Below are positions 18,536 through 27,411 of a stretch of 64,000 bases of DNA, one piece after another. Position 1 is the stretch's first letter. Each line of letters begins with the position of its first letter. The translations under genes and the position numbers were made by a program. Source of the DNA: Aquimarina amphilecti (lineage in GTDB: Bacteria; Bacteroidota; Bacteroidia; Flavobacteriales; Flavobacteriaceae). The stretch is from NCBI RefSeq assembly GCF_900109375.1, contig NZ_FOAB01000001.1:620001-684000 (forward strand), in the 5' to 3' direction. Below the pieces are notes generated by a model. That model searched no databases, was not told the origin of the DNA, and saw only the letters and a list, made by a program, of their open reading frames with translations.

Positions 18536-18654
18536 TATAAAATAGACCATAAATATTAACTATAATTATGTGTTAAGATGTTATAATTGATTAAATCCTT
18601 GTTTTTTACTAAAATTGCATTAATATTTACTCATTAAAATATTTGTTCTCTAGC

Positions 18655-18662
18655 TATATTTG
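18655..18662 (+). promoter_or_regulatory. Bacteroidota -7 box (TATATTTG)
   Basis: TATATTTG fits TAnnTTTG and lies outside the repeat, upstream of both the SDR-like fragment and the MRJP-like gene. The -33 element is not convincing, so this is a partial match only. Confidence 0.35.
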
Positions 18663-18693
18663 TAATTGATAATAAGGTTAAAGTGTAAGTATT

Positions 18694-18877
18694 TTGAATT
18701 TAGAAATAGATATATCCTATTTGAGTAAAAATATATTAATTACAGGAATTACGGACGCAATAGATAAATTTACTGCTATTAAGCTTGCTACTATATTAAA
18801 TTCATATCATTTTTTATCTAAAAAAACAGCCAATGCAAAACTACATATATCTATTAATAGTACTTGCATTTAGTTCT
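18694..18877 (+). pseudogene. Fragment resembling the N-terminus of an SDR oxidoreductase
   Basis: Read from TTG at 18694, the frame gives an SDR-like start, KNILITGITDAIDKFTAIKLA. It matches the first residues of the intact SDR at 22014 (KIILITGSTDGIGKLTALKLA) at 15 of 21 positions. The similarity then stops, and the frame ends inside the next gene. It looks like a truncated paralogue of that SDR left near a repeat copy. Confidence 0.45.
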
Positions 18878-19981
18878 TGTAAGGATAGCAATGAGCTAAA
18901 AAAAATTACAACAGAAAAAGAACCAATAAAAATGAATAGAATAGAAAAAACGGCAGAAACATTCGCAACCGTTGATGAAGCGGTAGGTAATATTTCGTTT
19001 ACAGCAAAAGGTAATTTAGTCTATAGTCACCATCCTTTTTTTGAACCTAATATTAGAGTGGTACACATGGATAAAGACACTAAAGAAATAACACCGTTTC
19101 CAAATATAGAATGGAATACACCTAGAGACACAGACGAAAACTATTTAAGCAACGTATTAGGTGTTAGAAACGATGAAAATGGTGTTGTTTGGATGATAGA
19201 TATGGCGCAGCGGAATCCTGTAAAACCTAAAATTGTAGGTTGGAACACCAAAACCGATTCTTTAGAAAAAATTTACTATTTAGATGAATCTACCGTTAAA
19301 CATTCGCAACCTAACGATATGGTTGTAGACACAAAACATGGTGCGTTTATTATAGCAGATGAAGGTATTGGTAATGGTGGAAATGGTAATAGTGGAGCTT
19401 TTATTGTAGTAGATATGAAAACTGGAAAAACCAGACGATTACTCGAAGGACACAGAACGACTAGACCTGAAAATAACCCAACAATTATTGACGGTAAAAC
19501 ATTGTCTATTGATGGTAATCCTTTATTAGTGGGTAACGACGGAATTACAGCAGATAAAAACTTTGAGTGGATTTATTACGGACCACTTAACGGTACTAAG
19601 ATATATCGTATTAAGACTGTTGATCTATTAAACGAGCAACTTTCAGAAGAAGAATTAGATGCTAAAATTGAAACCTATTCAGACAAACCTAATAATGGAG
19701 GTATGAGTATTGACAAAGATGATAATATTTATATGACTGCTGTAGAGAGTAAGTCTATAGTTGTTATCTTGGCTAAAGACAGAAGTCTTGCAACCATAAC
19801 AAGTGATGACAATATGGTATGGCCAGATGGTGTAAGTTACAATACAGTTGATGGTTATATGTATGTTTCGGCAGCACAAGTGAATCTTGGTGCAGCTTTT
19901 AATGACGGAGAAAATAAGGCAACAAAACCTTTTTATATATTTAGATTTAAACCAATAATAGAAGGTGCAGCCTTTAGGTAA
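18833..19981 (+). CDS. Major royal jelly protein/yellow-family lipoprotein
   Basis: A lipoprotein signal (LAFSSC, Cys16) precedes a six-bladed beta-propeller-like protein of the MRJP (PF03022)/SMP-30-like type. Diagnostic stretches are NDMVVDTKHGAFIIADEG, GITADKNFEWIYYGPLNG, TKIYRIKTVDLLN and NGGMSIDKDDNIYMTAVE. Bacterial members are mostly uncharacterised; lactonase-like or ligand-binding roles are possible. The mature protein is anchored to a membrane. It is followed by another lipoprotein gene after 15 bp. Confidence 0.8.
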   Translation: MQNYIYLLIVLAFSSCKDSNELKKITTEKEPIKMNRIEKTAETFATVDEAVGNISFTAKGNLVYSHHPFFEPNIRVVHMDKDTKEITPFPNIEWNTPRDTDENYLSNVLGVRNDENGVVWMIDMAQRNPVKPKIVGWNTKTDSLEKIYYLDESTVKHSQPNDMVVDTKHGAFIIADEGIGNGGNGNSGAFIVVDMKTGKTRRLLEGHRTTRPENNPTIIDGKTLSIDGNPLLVGNDGITADKNFEWIYYGPLNGTKIYRIKTVDLLNEQLSEEELDAKIETYSDKPNNGGMSIDKDDNIYMTAVESKSIVVILAKDRSLATITSDDNMVWPDGVSYNTVDGYMYVSAAQVNLGAAFNDGENKATKPFYIFRFKPIIEGAAFR

Positions 19982-19996
19982 AAATCACTAGTAAAT

Positions 19997-20512
19997 ATGA
20001 ATGAAAAAAATCTATTAATTTTAGCTTTAATCGCAATTTTGTGTTTTTCTTGTGAAGAAAAAAACAAAAAGCAACAAGATAGCCAGGTAAACCTAACCAC
20101 AGAAAAAAGTGAGCCATCTGATGCTAAAACCATTGAAAATGACACTATCACAATATCAGAATCAAATTCTAAAATTGACAAATACGTATGTTACACTTCA
20201 GATGAAAATAAAACAAAGCGGATTTGGATTGGGTTTGATAAGGACAATAAAGCAGTTAAATTAAAATACGAAGGACAAAAAGAATCACTTGTTCTTAAAC
20301 ACAACAAAGAAGAATATATAGAAGGTGGCTCTCAACCCACAATAATTAATTACTACGATGAAATATATGAGGGTAAAGTAAATGGCAAATACACCGTTAA
20401 AAATTCTGGAAATTGGAGTTATGTAACGTACACTAGAGGTAAAGATGGGAAAGCGTTTAAGTTTACTATAGATCACAGTGCTAATCCTTATGGTAGTGAG
20501 CCTTGTTTTTAG
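19997..20512 (+). CDS. Small lipoprotein of unknown function
   Basis: A lipobox (LCFSC, Cys19) is followed by a polar linker to about residue 50 and then a domain with YVCYTSDENKTKRIWIGFD, INYYDEIYEGKVNGKY and a C-terminal GSEPCF. I do not recognise the family. It lies 15 bp after the MRJP-like gene and is probably co-transcribed with it. It is convergent with the HxlR regulator gene. Confidence 0.7.
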   Translation: MNEKNLLILALIAILCFSCEEKNKKQQDSQVNLTTEKSEPSDAKTIENDTITISESNSKIDKYVCYTSDENKTKRIWIGFDKDNKAVKLKYEGQKESLVLKHNKEEYIEGGSQPTIINYYDEIYEGKVNGKYTVKNSGNWSYVTYTRGKDGKAFKFTIDHSANPYGSEPCF

Positions 20513-20527
20513 TAAAAATAATTTAAG

Positions 20528-20881
20528 CTAAGAATAGTTTTCAACCACAAAGTCGCCCCAATTTGCAATAGATTGTATTAAAGGAATTAAGGTTTTACCA
20601 AAATCTGTTAGTGAGTATTCAACCTTTAAAGGTGGTTTTGAGGTATACACTTTTCTTTTAACTAAGCCATCTTCTTCCAAAGCTTTTAGTTGTAAGCTCA
20701 ACGTTCTTTCAGTAACCGTTGGCATTAATTTTCTTAATTCATTATACCTTAATTTTTCATTCATTAAATGAAATAGAATAGCTGTTTTCCATTTCCCACC
20801 TATAAGTCCCATTGTAAGACTTGCACAACAAGGATATGCTTTACCTTTAAAAGTTAACATTGTAGATTCTAAATTTTTCAT
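20528..20881 (-). CDS. HxlR-family winged-helix transcriptional regulator
   Basis: At 117 residues it is typical for the family. Signature residues are GLIGGKWKTAILFHL, RYNELRKLMPTVTERTLSLQLKALEEDGLVKR and VEYSLTDFGKTLIPLI. Two adjacent Cys (YPCCASL) lie at the place where redox- or electrophile-sensing members carry Cys, so thiol sensing is possible (inference). It is divergent from the MDR oxidoreductase gene, with a dyad and a promoter in the gap, and probably represses that gene in response to a reactive carbonyl or quinone. Confidence 0.9.
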   Translation of the reverse strand: MKNLESTMLTFKGKAYPCCASLTMGLIGGKWKTAILFHLMNEKLRYNELRKLMPTVTERTLSLQLKALEEDGLVKRKVYTSKPPLKVEYSLTDFGKTLIPLIQSIANWGDFVVENYS

Positions 20882-20889
20882 AAAATTAT

Positions 20890-20907
20890 ACTATTCTTTT
20901 TGATAGT
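20890..20907. promoter_or_regulatory. Candidate HxlR operator
   Basis: ACTAT (20890-20894) and ATAGT (20903-20907) form an inverted repeat across an 8-base centre. It lies between the HxlR start codon and the -33 element of the divergent oxidoreductase gene, where repressor binding would block both. Confidence 0.45.
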
Positions 20908-20909
20908 TA

Positions 20910-20940
20910 TTGCAAAGATATAATACCATACTTATATTTG
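20910..20940 (+). promoter_or_regulatory. Bacteroidota promoter for the MDR oxidoreductase
   Basis: TTG (20910-20912) and TATATTTG (20933-20940) lie 20 bp apart, matching the TTG/TAnnTTTG layout of Bacteroidota housekeeping promoters. It implies that the coding start is the ATG at 20979 and not the in-frame TTG at 20910. Confidence 0.65.
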
Positions 20941-20978
20941 CAACTATAAAAATTATAGTGACTAAAAGATACAAGAAT

Positions 20979-21965
20979 ATGAATGCAATGATTATTAATA
21001 AATATGGTTCTAACGCACTATTTGAATCTAAAGAAGTTGAAACACCAACAGCTAAAAGCGGTCAAGTATTAATAAAAATTTCTGCGTCAAGCATCAATAC
21101 TGTTGATACAATGATTAAAAATATGGGTACCGATTTACCATTTTCACCTGCAACACCTGCAATATTAGGTATGGATTTTGCGGGTACCATTGAGCAATTA
21201 GGTGAAGGTGTCAATGAATTTTCTGTAGGAGATGAAGTTTACGGTTGCATAGGTGGTTTGGCTGATTTACAAGGAACTCTTGCCGAATATGTAGCTGCAG
21301 ATAGTAAACTAATTGCTAGAAAACCAAAAAACTTAACCATGAAAGAAGCAGCTGCTATTCCTTTAGTTGGTATAACTGCTTACGAAGGTCTAATTCGTGC
21401 AAATGTATCTAAAGGTCAAAAAGTTTTAGTTCATGGAGGAACAGGTGGAGTTGGGCATTTAGCTGTGCAAATAGCCAAACATTTTGGAGCAGATGTATAT
21501 GCAACAGGAGGAGCTGAGAAACAAATGGAAATCATCGAAAGTTATGGTGCAAAAGCCATAAATTATAAAACAGAAAACGTTGAAGATTATGTAAAAAAAC
21601 ATACTAATGGACTTGGATTTGATGTCGTATATGATTCTGTAGGTGGAGATAATATGTTGAAGTCTTTTGAAGCAACAGCACTAAATGGTCAAATAACAAC
21701 TACAGTCTCTTTGTGTAATATAGATCTCTCTGCTATGCATTTCAAAGGATTATCGTTACACGTTGTATTTATGTTAATACCAATGTTACACGACTATAAA
21801 AGAGAACAACATGGAGAAATTTTACGACATATTGCTAAAATTGCCGAAGCTGGGGATTTAAAACCGCTACTAGACGAAAAACAATTTTCATTAAAAAATG
21901 TAGGTGACGCTTATGCAAGACTAGAAAGCAAAAATGCTATAGGAAAAGTAGTTGTTGAAAATTAA
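20979..21965 (+). CDS. NADP-dependent MDR oxidoreductase (quinone oxidoreductase-like)
   Basis: This zinc-independent medium-chain dehydrogenase shows the GroES-like domain (about 1-120, with ILGMDFAGTIEQLGEGV) and a Rossmann domain with GGTGGVGHLAVQIAKHFGA. The structural zinc Cys cluster is absent, as in quinone oxidoreductases and enoyl reductases. It probably reduces quinones, enones or similar electrophiles with NADPH. The start at 20979 (MNAMIINKYG) is chosen because the longer frame runs into the promoter. It is under likely HxlR control and 48 bp ahead of an SDR gene. Confidence 0.9.
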   Translation: MNAMIINKYGSNALFESKEVETPTAKSGQVLIKISASSINTVDTMIKNMGTDLPFSPATPAILGMDFAGTIEQLGEGVNEFSVGDEVYGCIGGLADLQGTLAEYVAADSKLIARKPKNLTMKEAAAIPLVGITAYEGLIRANVSKGQKVLVHGGTGGVGHLAVQIAKHFGADVYATGGAEKQMEIIESYGAKAINYKTENVEDYVKKHTNGLGFDVVYDSVGGDNMLKSFEATALNGQITTTVSLCNIDLSAMHFKGLSLHVVFMLIPMLHDYKREQHGEILRHIAKIAEAGDLKPLLDEKQFSLKNVGDAYARLESKNAIGKVVVEN

Positions 21966-22013
21966 ATAACTGCTATTCTTAAAATGATATAATGCAAAAA
22001 AGATAATTAAACA

Positions 22014-22808
22014 ATGAAAATAATTTTAATCACAGGAAGCACAGACGGAATAGGTAAACTAACAGCTTTAAAGCTTGCAAAAGAAGGACATAAAGTCTAT
22101 TTACACGGAAGAAGTTCAGATAAGTTAGCCAATACTATTTCAGAAATAAAAGAAGAGTCAGGAAATCAAAATATAGATGGTTTTGTAGCTGATTTTTCAG
22201 ATATTAATGCTGTCAAACAAATGACAGAAGACGTTAAAGCTAAGGTTCCTAAACTAGATGTCTTGATAAATAACGCAGGGATCTTTAAAACATCAGCAGT
22301 AAGTAAATTTAAAGGCTTTGATATTCGGTTTGTTGTCAACTATTTAGCAGCTTATGCCTTAACAAATGGGATATTACAAGTATTACAAAACGGAGATCAC
22401 ACACGTATTGTTAATTTAAGTTCTGCGGCGCAATCACATGTTTCTGATGCAACATTAACAGGGGTAACGATGCATGTTGCTAGTGAGGCATATGCTCAAA
22501 GCAAATTAGCATTAACGATGTGGAGTTTCGCTTTCGCGAAAGCAAATCCGGAAATAATAACTATTGCAGTAAACCCGGGATCGTTATTGAATACTAAAAT
22601 GGCGAAAGAAGCGTATGGTCAGCATTGGTCACCAGCAGAAAAAGGTGTAAATATTTTATACGATTTAGCCATGTCTAAAGATCATGAAAATGATTCAGGA
22701 AAATATTTTGACAATGACAAAGGTACTTTTGCTAAAGCACATCCAGATGCTTATGATGAAGGGCTAATCAATCGTTTGTTAACGACAACTGATAGTTTAT
22801 TAGCCTAA
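22014..22808 (+). CDS. Short-chain dehydrogenase/reductase
   Basis: This classical SDR has cofactor motif TGSTDGIG (N-terminal), the structural INNAG, catalytic Ser in NLSSAAQ and YAQSK (Tyr-x-x-x-Lys). Length is 264 residues. His-Gly-Arg-Ser after beta-2 (LHGRSSDKL) suggests NADP(H) preference. The substrate cannot be told. It is co-directional with the MDR gene and may act on the same type of carbonyl compound. Confidence 0.9.
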   Translation: MKIILITGSTDGIGKLTALKLAKEGHKVYLHGRSSDKLANTISEIKEESGNQNIDGFVADFSDINAVKQMTEDVKAKVPKLDVLINNAGIFKTSAVSKFKGFDIRFVVNYLAAYALTNGILQVLQNGDHTRIVNLSSAAQSHVSDATLTGVTMHVASEAYAQSKLALTMWSFAFAKANPEIITIAVNPGSLLNTKMAKEAYGQHWSPAEKGVNILYDLAMSKDHENDSGKYFDNDKGTFAKAHPDAYDEGLINRLLTTTDSLLA

Positions 22809-22847
22809 TTAGTTTTTAATACATATTGAATTTTTTCTAGTTTTAAA

Positions 22848-23441
22848 ATGGATTTATTTAGTCAGTTTGATCACGTGGACAAAAACTATTTGCCTAAAGG
22901 TGGTATAGTTAATTACTATAGAAATATGATACCGCATGATAAAGCAACTAATTATTTAAAGCAATTACTAGAAAGTATTCAATGGGAAAATGACACCTAT
23001 CACATAGCAGGAAAGAAGATTACAACCAATAGAAAAATAGCCTGGTATGGTAACACATCTTTTGAGCTAAACTATTCTAAAACAAAAAAGAAAGGATACC
23101 TTTGGACTAAAGTGCTTTTAGAATTAAAAGTAGAAATAGAACGCATAACCAATGAAACTTTTAACTCGTGTTTATTAAATCTGTATCATACAGGTGAAGA
23201 TAGTTTAGGTTGGCATAGCGATAGTGAAAAAGGCGCTGTAGCATCACTGAGCCTTGGAGCTGCGCGAAAATTCGTATTCAAAAATAAAAGTACTAAAGAA
23301 AAAGTTGATTTTAATTTATCAAATGGTGATCTGTTAGTGATGAAAGGTGATACACAAGAAAACTGGCTTCACACAGTACCGCGCACAAAAAAAGTGAGCA
23401 CTCCTAGAATAAATTTAACTTTTAGAACGATTAATTATTAA
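22848..23441 (+). CDS. alkB: AlkB-like 2OG-Fe(II) dioxygenase
   Basis: The protein has the AlkB family arrangement: nucleotide-recognition lid region, then NLYHTGEDSLGWHSDSEKG with the HxD iron ligands, a distal His in NWLHTVPRT, and the RINLTFR (Arg-x5-Arg) motif that binds 2-oxoglutarate. It should repair alkylated bases such as 1-methyladenine and 3-methylcytosine by oxidative demethylation. At 197 residues it is a normal length. It is placed downstream of the HxlR-linked oxidoreductases, which fits an electrophile-stress theme (inference). Confidence 0.9.
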   Translation: MDLFSQFDHVDKNYLPKGGIVNYYRNMIPHDKATNYLKQLLESIQWENDTYHIAGKKITTNRKIAWYGNTSFELNYSKTKKKGYLWTKVLLELKVEIERITNETFNSCLLNLYHTGEDSLGWHSDSEKGAVASLSLGAARKFVFKNKSTKEKVDFNLSNGDLLVMKGDTQENWLHTVPRTKKVSTPRINLTFRTINY

Positions 23442-23460
23442 TATTTTAATTTTTAAAATT

Positions 23461-24072
23461 ATGAGTGATCTCTTGACCTATTCACTAACCGTCTTTATGG
23501 GATTTTTTGCTATAATGAATCCAATAGCCAACACACCTATTTTCATGGGACTTGTTGAAGGGGAAGATAAAACCTCTAAAAAGAAGATAGCTAAAATGGC
23601 TTCAATCACGGCGTTTATCATAGTAGTGGCTTTTACTATTTTAGGGAAGTACATCTTTGAGCTATTTGGAATCACAATTCCCGCTTTTAAAATAACAGGC
23701 GGCTTACTTATTTTTTATGTAGGTTTTGAAATGTTAATGTCAAAAAAATCAAAAATTCATGATAGTCAAGACCATGAAGATGAAAGTAGTATAGCCATTT
23801 CACCCTTAGCCATACCCATATTAGCAGGTCCAGGAACGATAGTAACAGCTATGAATTTTACAACTAATGCAACCTATACACATATCGGAATTATAATACT
23901 AGTTTTCGGTATTATGATAGCACTCACGTACATCACTTTTGTTTTAAGTGATTGGATTGTTAAAAAAGTAGGCAAAAATTTAATTGCAGTTATAGGAAAG
24001 CTTATGGGATTAATTCTAGCAATTATAGGAACAGGAATGATTACAGAGGGCATTAACCTAACATTCAAATAA
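23461..24072 (+). CDS. MarC-family integral membrane protein
   Basis: This 203-residue protein has six predicted membrane segments in the UPF0056/MarC arrangement: FMGFFAIMNPIANTPIF near the start, FKITGGLLIFYVGFEML, and SPLAIPILAGPGTIVTAM, the family's hallmark. The function of the family is unresolved; the historical link to multiple antibiotic resistance was not upheld. It starts 19 bp after alkB and ends 3 bp before the AraC gene, so these are probably one transcript. Confidence 0.92.
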   Translation: MSDLLTYSLTVFMGFFAIMNPIANTPIFMGLVEGEDKTSKKKIAKMASITAFIIVVAFTILGKYIFELFGITIPAFKITGGLLIFYVGFEMLMSKKSKIHDSQDHEDESSIAISPLAIPILAGPGTIVTAMNFTTNATYTHIGIIILVFGIMIALTYITFVLSDWIVKKVGKNLIAVIGKLMGLILAIIGTGMITEGINLTFK

Positions 24073-24075
24073 TAC

Positions 24076-24930
24076 ATGGCAAGAACCATATTCGAAAATA
24101 TTGTCATTCAAAGATTTGAAGAAGCAACACTATTGGCTTTTTGCCAATACACGCCAATACGTTTTTTTGAAATTCTATATATCGAAAAAGGATCAGGAAC
24201 AATTATTATTAATAATCACAGAGTAAAATATAGCGGTAACCAGTTATTTGTTTTAATTCCTAATGACCAATACAGCTTAGAAATTGAAACACCAACAACC
24301 ATAACAGCCATAAAGTTTTTATATAGTTTCTTTAATAATGCTTTGATTGATGAAAACCTTTCTGAACGAAAAGAATGGTTTAAAAGAATAGAAACCATTT
24401 TTCACAGTGCTGATAGAACATCACATCTCAATTTACAATTTAAGACCGATGAAAGTAGCTTACACGCTTTATTCACCGTATTATGTAATGAATACAATGA
24501 AGAAAATTTAAAAAATGAAATTGTATTAAAATCTACGTTACTTACAATTTTGCATATCATTTCCAGAAATGTAAATTATGTATCTTCAAAAACATCTAGT
24601 TCTAAAATTCAGGATATCATTAATTATATCCATTACAATATTCATCATTCTGAAAAATTGACAACAACAGAATTAGCTAATCAATTTCACATTTCAGAAA
24701 ACTACATAAGTCAATATTTTAAAAGTAAAATGAATATTGGTTTAAAAAAGTATATTCTTAATTACAAATTAAAATTAGCCGAAACCCGACTAAAATATAC
24801 AGATTCTACTATTACCGAAATTGCTCAAGAATTAGGTTTTACAGACAGCAGCCATTTAGACAAAACCTTCCTTGCTTACAAAGGAATTACTACTAAAGCT
24901 TACCAAAATAGTCTAAAAACTACTTCATAA
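24076..24930 (+). CDS. AraC-family transcriptional regulator
   Basis: An N-terminal cupin-like sensing domain (about 1-150) is followed by a C-terminal double HTH (about 185-284): LTTTELANQFHISENYISQYFKSK and ITEIAQELGFTDSSHLDKTF. It probably binds a small effector and controls neighbouring genes, with the NTF2/crotonase/oxygenase row just downstream as candidates. It is 3 bp after marC. Confidence 0.93.
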   Translation: MARTIFENIVIQRFEEATLLAFCQYTPIRFFEILYIEKGSGTIIINNHRVKYSGNQLFVLIPNDQYSLEIETPTTITAIKFLYSFFNNALIDENLSERKEWFKRIETIFHSADRTSHLNLQFKTDESSLHALFTVLCNEYNEENLKNEIVLKSTLLTILHIISRNVNYVSSKTSSSKIQDIINYIHYNIHHSEKLTTTELANQFHISENYISQYFKSKMNIGLKKYILNYKLKLAETRLKYTDSTITEIAQELGFTDSSHLDKTFLAYKGITTKAYQNSLKTTS

Positions 24931-25031
24931 TTTCATATTCCTTGTTTTTTACTAAAACCTCTTTTTTTCTTACAAAAAAGAACCTTGATTACTGTGGTAA
25001 ATTTGTATCATAAATAAAAACCGTAGTTATA

Positions 25032-25367
25032 ATGAGACAATCACAAGACGTATTTGAAAACCACATGAAGGCTGTAGATACACTAAATCCTTCAATGGTA
25101 GCAAAAGATTATAGTGAGGATGCAATTTTCATCACACCAGATAAAACGTATAAAGGAAAAGAAGAAATATTTAATTTTTATAAAGATTTTCTTCCAAATT
25201 TTGATGGTTTTAAATTCAAGACCATTAAGCAAGAAACAAACGATAATGTTGTGTATTTTGTTTGGAGTGGTAAAAACCAACATGTAGATATACAAATAGC
25301 AATGGACACTTACATTGTCGAAAACGGAAAAATAAAACAACACACATTTTTAGCAATAAATAATTAA
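25032..25367 (+). CDS. SnoaL/NTF2-like protein
   Basis: At 111 residues the protein fits the SnoaL-like/ketosteroid-isomerase-like fold: MKAVDTLNPSMVAKDYSEDAIFITPD, YKGKEEIFNFYKDF and a C-terminal YIVENGKIKQHTF. No catalytic residue set is certain. It lies 17 bp before the crotonase gene and is likely co-transcribed with it. A TAAATTTG box at 24998-25005 may be part of its promoter. Confidence 0.82.
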   Translation: MRQSQDVFENHMKAVDTLNPSMVAKDYSEDAIFITPDKTYKGKEEIFNFYKDFLPNFDGFKFKTIKQETNDNVVYFVWSGKNQHVDIQIAMDTYIVENGKIKQHTFLAINN

Positions 25368-25384
25368 TTTAAAACTTAAAAGTC

Positions 25385-26236
25385 ATGGATTACAAAAATT
25401 TTCAAACATTTACCGCAAAACAAAATGGCGGAATTTTAACAGTAGATATTAACTTTGGACCTGTAAACGTACAAGGACAAGAAATGCTTGCAGATTTAAG
25501 CAGTTTATGTCTTCGTTTAGAGCGCGATAGAAGTGTAAAAGTAGTCGTTTTTGAATCGTCAAATCCTGGATATTGGGTATGTCACTACGATACAAACTTA
25601 CTAAGAGACATGTCTCAAGAAGCAGTATCAAGAAATGAAGTAAAACTATTAGACTTACAATCTGTTTTAGAAAGATTAAGCAATGTGCCACAAGCAACAA
25701 TTGCAAAAATTGAAGGTTTTGCAAGAGGTGGTGGACACGAAATGGCATTAGCTTTAGACATGCGTTTTGCAGCTAGAGGAAAAGCGAAATTCATGCAAAT
25801 GGAAGTTGGAATGGGAATCTTACCGTGTGGTGGTGGAGCATCTCGTATGGCAAGACAAACGGGCTTAGGAAAAGCACTAGAAATTATTTTAGGAGCAAGA
25901 GATTGGGATGCAGATGAAGCTGAAAAATTCGGAACCATAAACAAAGCATTAGATGCTGACGAATTAGGATCATATGTAGATGCATTAGCAGAACGTATTT
26001 CTAAATTCCCAGCAGAATCTATCGAAGCTTGTAAGCGTGCTGTTTACGCGTCTATCGATTTACCAATTGCTGAAGCTTTAAGTGAAGAAGCATACCAATT
26101 ATTCCAAGCAACAAGTAAAACACCAGCAATTAAGCGTTTTACAATTGCAGATGAAAACGGAGCACAATTTGATCATGACAACCAGAAAAACTGGGAAAAC
26201 ATGTTAATGGACTTACAAGAAATCCAAAGAGATTAA
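25385..26236 (+). CDS. Enoyl-CoA hydratase/isomerase (crotonase) family protein
   Basis: The crotonase fold is clear. The oxyanion-hole segment is FARGGGHEMALALDMRFAA, and both Glu positions used by enoyl-CoA hydratase are present (E of GGGHE and E of MQMEVGMGILPCGGG). N-terminal WVCHYD replaces the usual ADLKE-type loop. The protein is 283 residues. The enzyme could hydrate or isomerise a CoA or acyl-carrier thioester, but in this context (NTF2-like upstream, 2OG oxygenase downstream, no acyl-CoA synthetase) a role outside beta-oxidation is plausible. Confidence 0.85.
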   Translation: MDYKNFQTFTAKQNGGILTVDINFGPVNVQGQEMLADLSSLCLRLERDRSVKVVVFESSNPGYWVCHYDTNLLRDMSQEAVSRNEVKLLDLQSVLERLSNVPQATIAKIEGFARGGGHEMALALDMRFAARGKAKFMQMEVGMGILPCGGGASRMARQTGLGKALEIILGARDWDADEAEKFGTINKALDADELGSYVDALAERISKFPAESIEACKRAVYASIDLPIAEALSEEAYQLFQATSKTPAIKRFTIADENGAQFDHDNQKNWENMLMDLQEIQRD

Positions 26237-26334
26237 TCTGGTTAATAATTTAGATTGATTAATAGCAGAAAACGGATGTTTTTCATAGTAAAGACATTCG
26301 TTTTTAATAAAACATAATAAAAAACATAATAAAA

Positions 26335-27288
26335 ATGAAACATAATAATGCACTCGTACAAGCCCGTGACCTTAGCTTACCTTCTCGTGAAGCTTCGCTA
26401 AAGCGCGACCCATCTGTCTCTCATTTTTGGATCAGCAATCGAAAACTACTTGAAGATGCTTGGGCAGAATGGGAAATTGAAAATAAAGACAATTTACTGG
26501 TTCCTGATGAAACGTTACTTGATCCAAAATTGAGAAAAGCTATTAACGACGCATGGGAAAACCCAGAAAAAGAAAATGCTGTTGCTGATTTATGGGAAGA
26601 AATTATCCCAGGAGTTTATGTCGCACAATTTTTTGACCTAGAACGTTTAGCAGATTTTCGTAATTATTTAGAGGATGTGGTAAATTCAGAAATTCCAAGA
26701 CGTGCACCTTACGGAATTCAATTAAATCGCTATGGAATTATGCTAGATCCGCGTTCTGAAGGTCATTTGGCTGCACCTAATTTCCAAGATTTTTACAACA
26801 CCATGATGGATCGCTTTATGCGTCCGATTGCACGCTTGTTATTAGGGACTTATGGTTATGACAACCAAACATTTGGCTTTTCTATACAGTACAATCCTGA
26901 TAAGGATAAGGATTTACATGCGCACACTGATGCTTCAGCAGCAACGTTGAATATCAACATCAACTTACCTGATGAAGAATTTACAGGTTCACAAGTTGAT
27001 TTTCATGACAAAACTACGGGAAAAACGATACAAACTATTTTTGAACCAGGTAAAGCCATAATTCACACTGGTAATGTGCCACACGCTACACACCCAATAA
27101 CTAGTGGACAGCGTAGTAATTTGGTGGTATGGTTATACGGAGACCAAATGCAAATACCACGAGGAGGAGCAAATAGTTACGGTAGTGCTGGTAACGCTTC
27201 ATCCTCAGTAGATGTAAGCGAAAATATCAGTCCACGTGAGCGTTGGAATGTGCCAGAAAGTCCTAAAGATACTTTTGCACCATTTTAA
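26335..27288 (+). CDS. 2OG-Fe(II) oxygenase with prolyl-hydroxylase-like core
   Basis: The double-stranded helix fold carries LHAHTDASAATLNININL (iron ligands His197 and Asp199), a distal His in IIHTGNVPHATHPI (His244 or His250) and Arg260 (GQRSNLVVWLYGD), which would bind 2-oxoglutarate. A 180-residue N-terminal region precedes it. The substrate is unknown: an amino acid, peptide or small metabolite. It is downstream of the crotonase by 98 bp. Confidence 0.85.
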   Translation: MKHNNALVQARDLSLPSREASLKRDPSVSHFWISNRKLLEDAWAEWEIENKDNLLVPDETLLDPKLRKAINDAWENPEKENAVADLWEEIIPGVYVAQFFDLERLADFRNYLEDVVNSEIPRRAPYGIQLNRYGIMLDPRSEGHLAAPNFQDFYNTMMDRFMRPIARLLLGTYGYDNQTFGFSIQYNPDKDKDLHAHTDASAATLNININLPDEEFTGSQVDFHDKTTGKTIQTIFEPGKAIIHTGNVPHATHPITSGQRSNLVVWLYGDQMQIPRGGANSYGSAGNASSSVDVSENISPRERWNVPESPKDTFAPF

Positions 27289-27411
27289 AAGAATAAATTT
27301 TACAATCGAATTTGTTAAAGTAACTTTATAGAATTGAAATAAGTGAGTAGGCAATACATTGTTATTGCTTACAACTTTTTTAGATCTTTAACTAAATAAA
27401 ATCATTAAACC

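Noticed and set aside
20910..20978. N-terminal extension of the MDR oxidoreductase from TTG
   Set aside because: The TTG is the -33 promoter element and the family alignment starts at MNAMIINKYG (20979).
25449..25944. Long minus-strand frames opposite the crotonase gene
   Set aside because: They are complements of a strongly conserved coding region, with unlikely composition.
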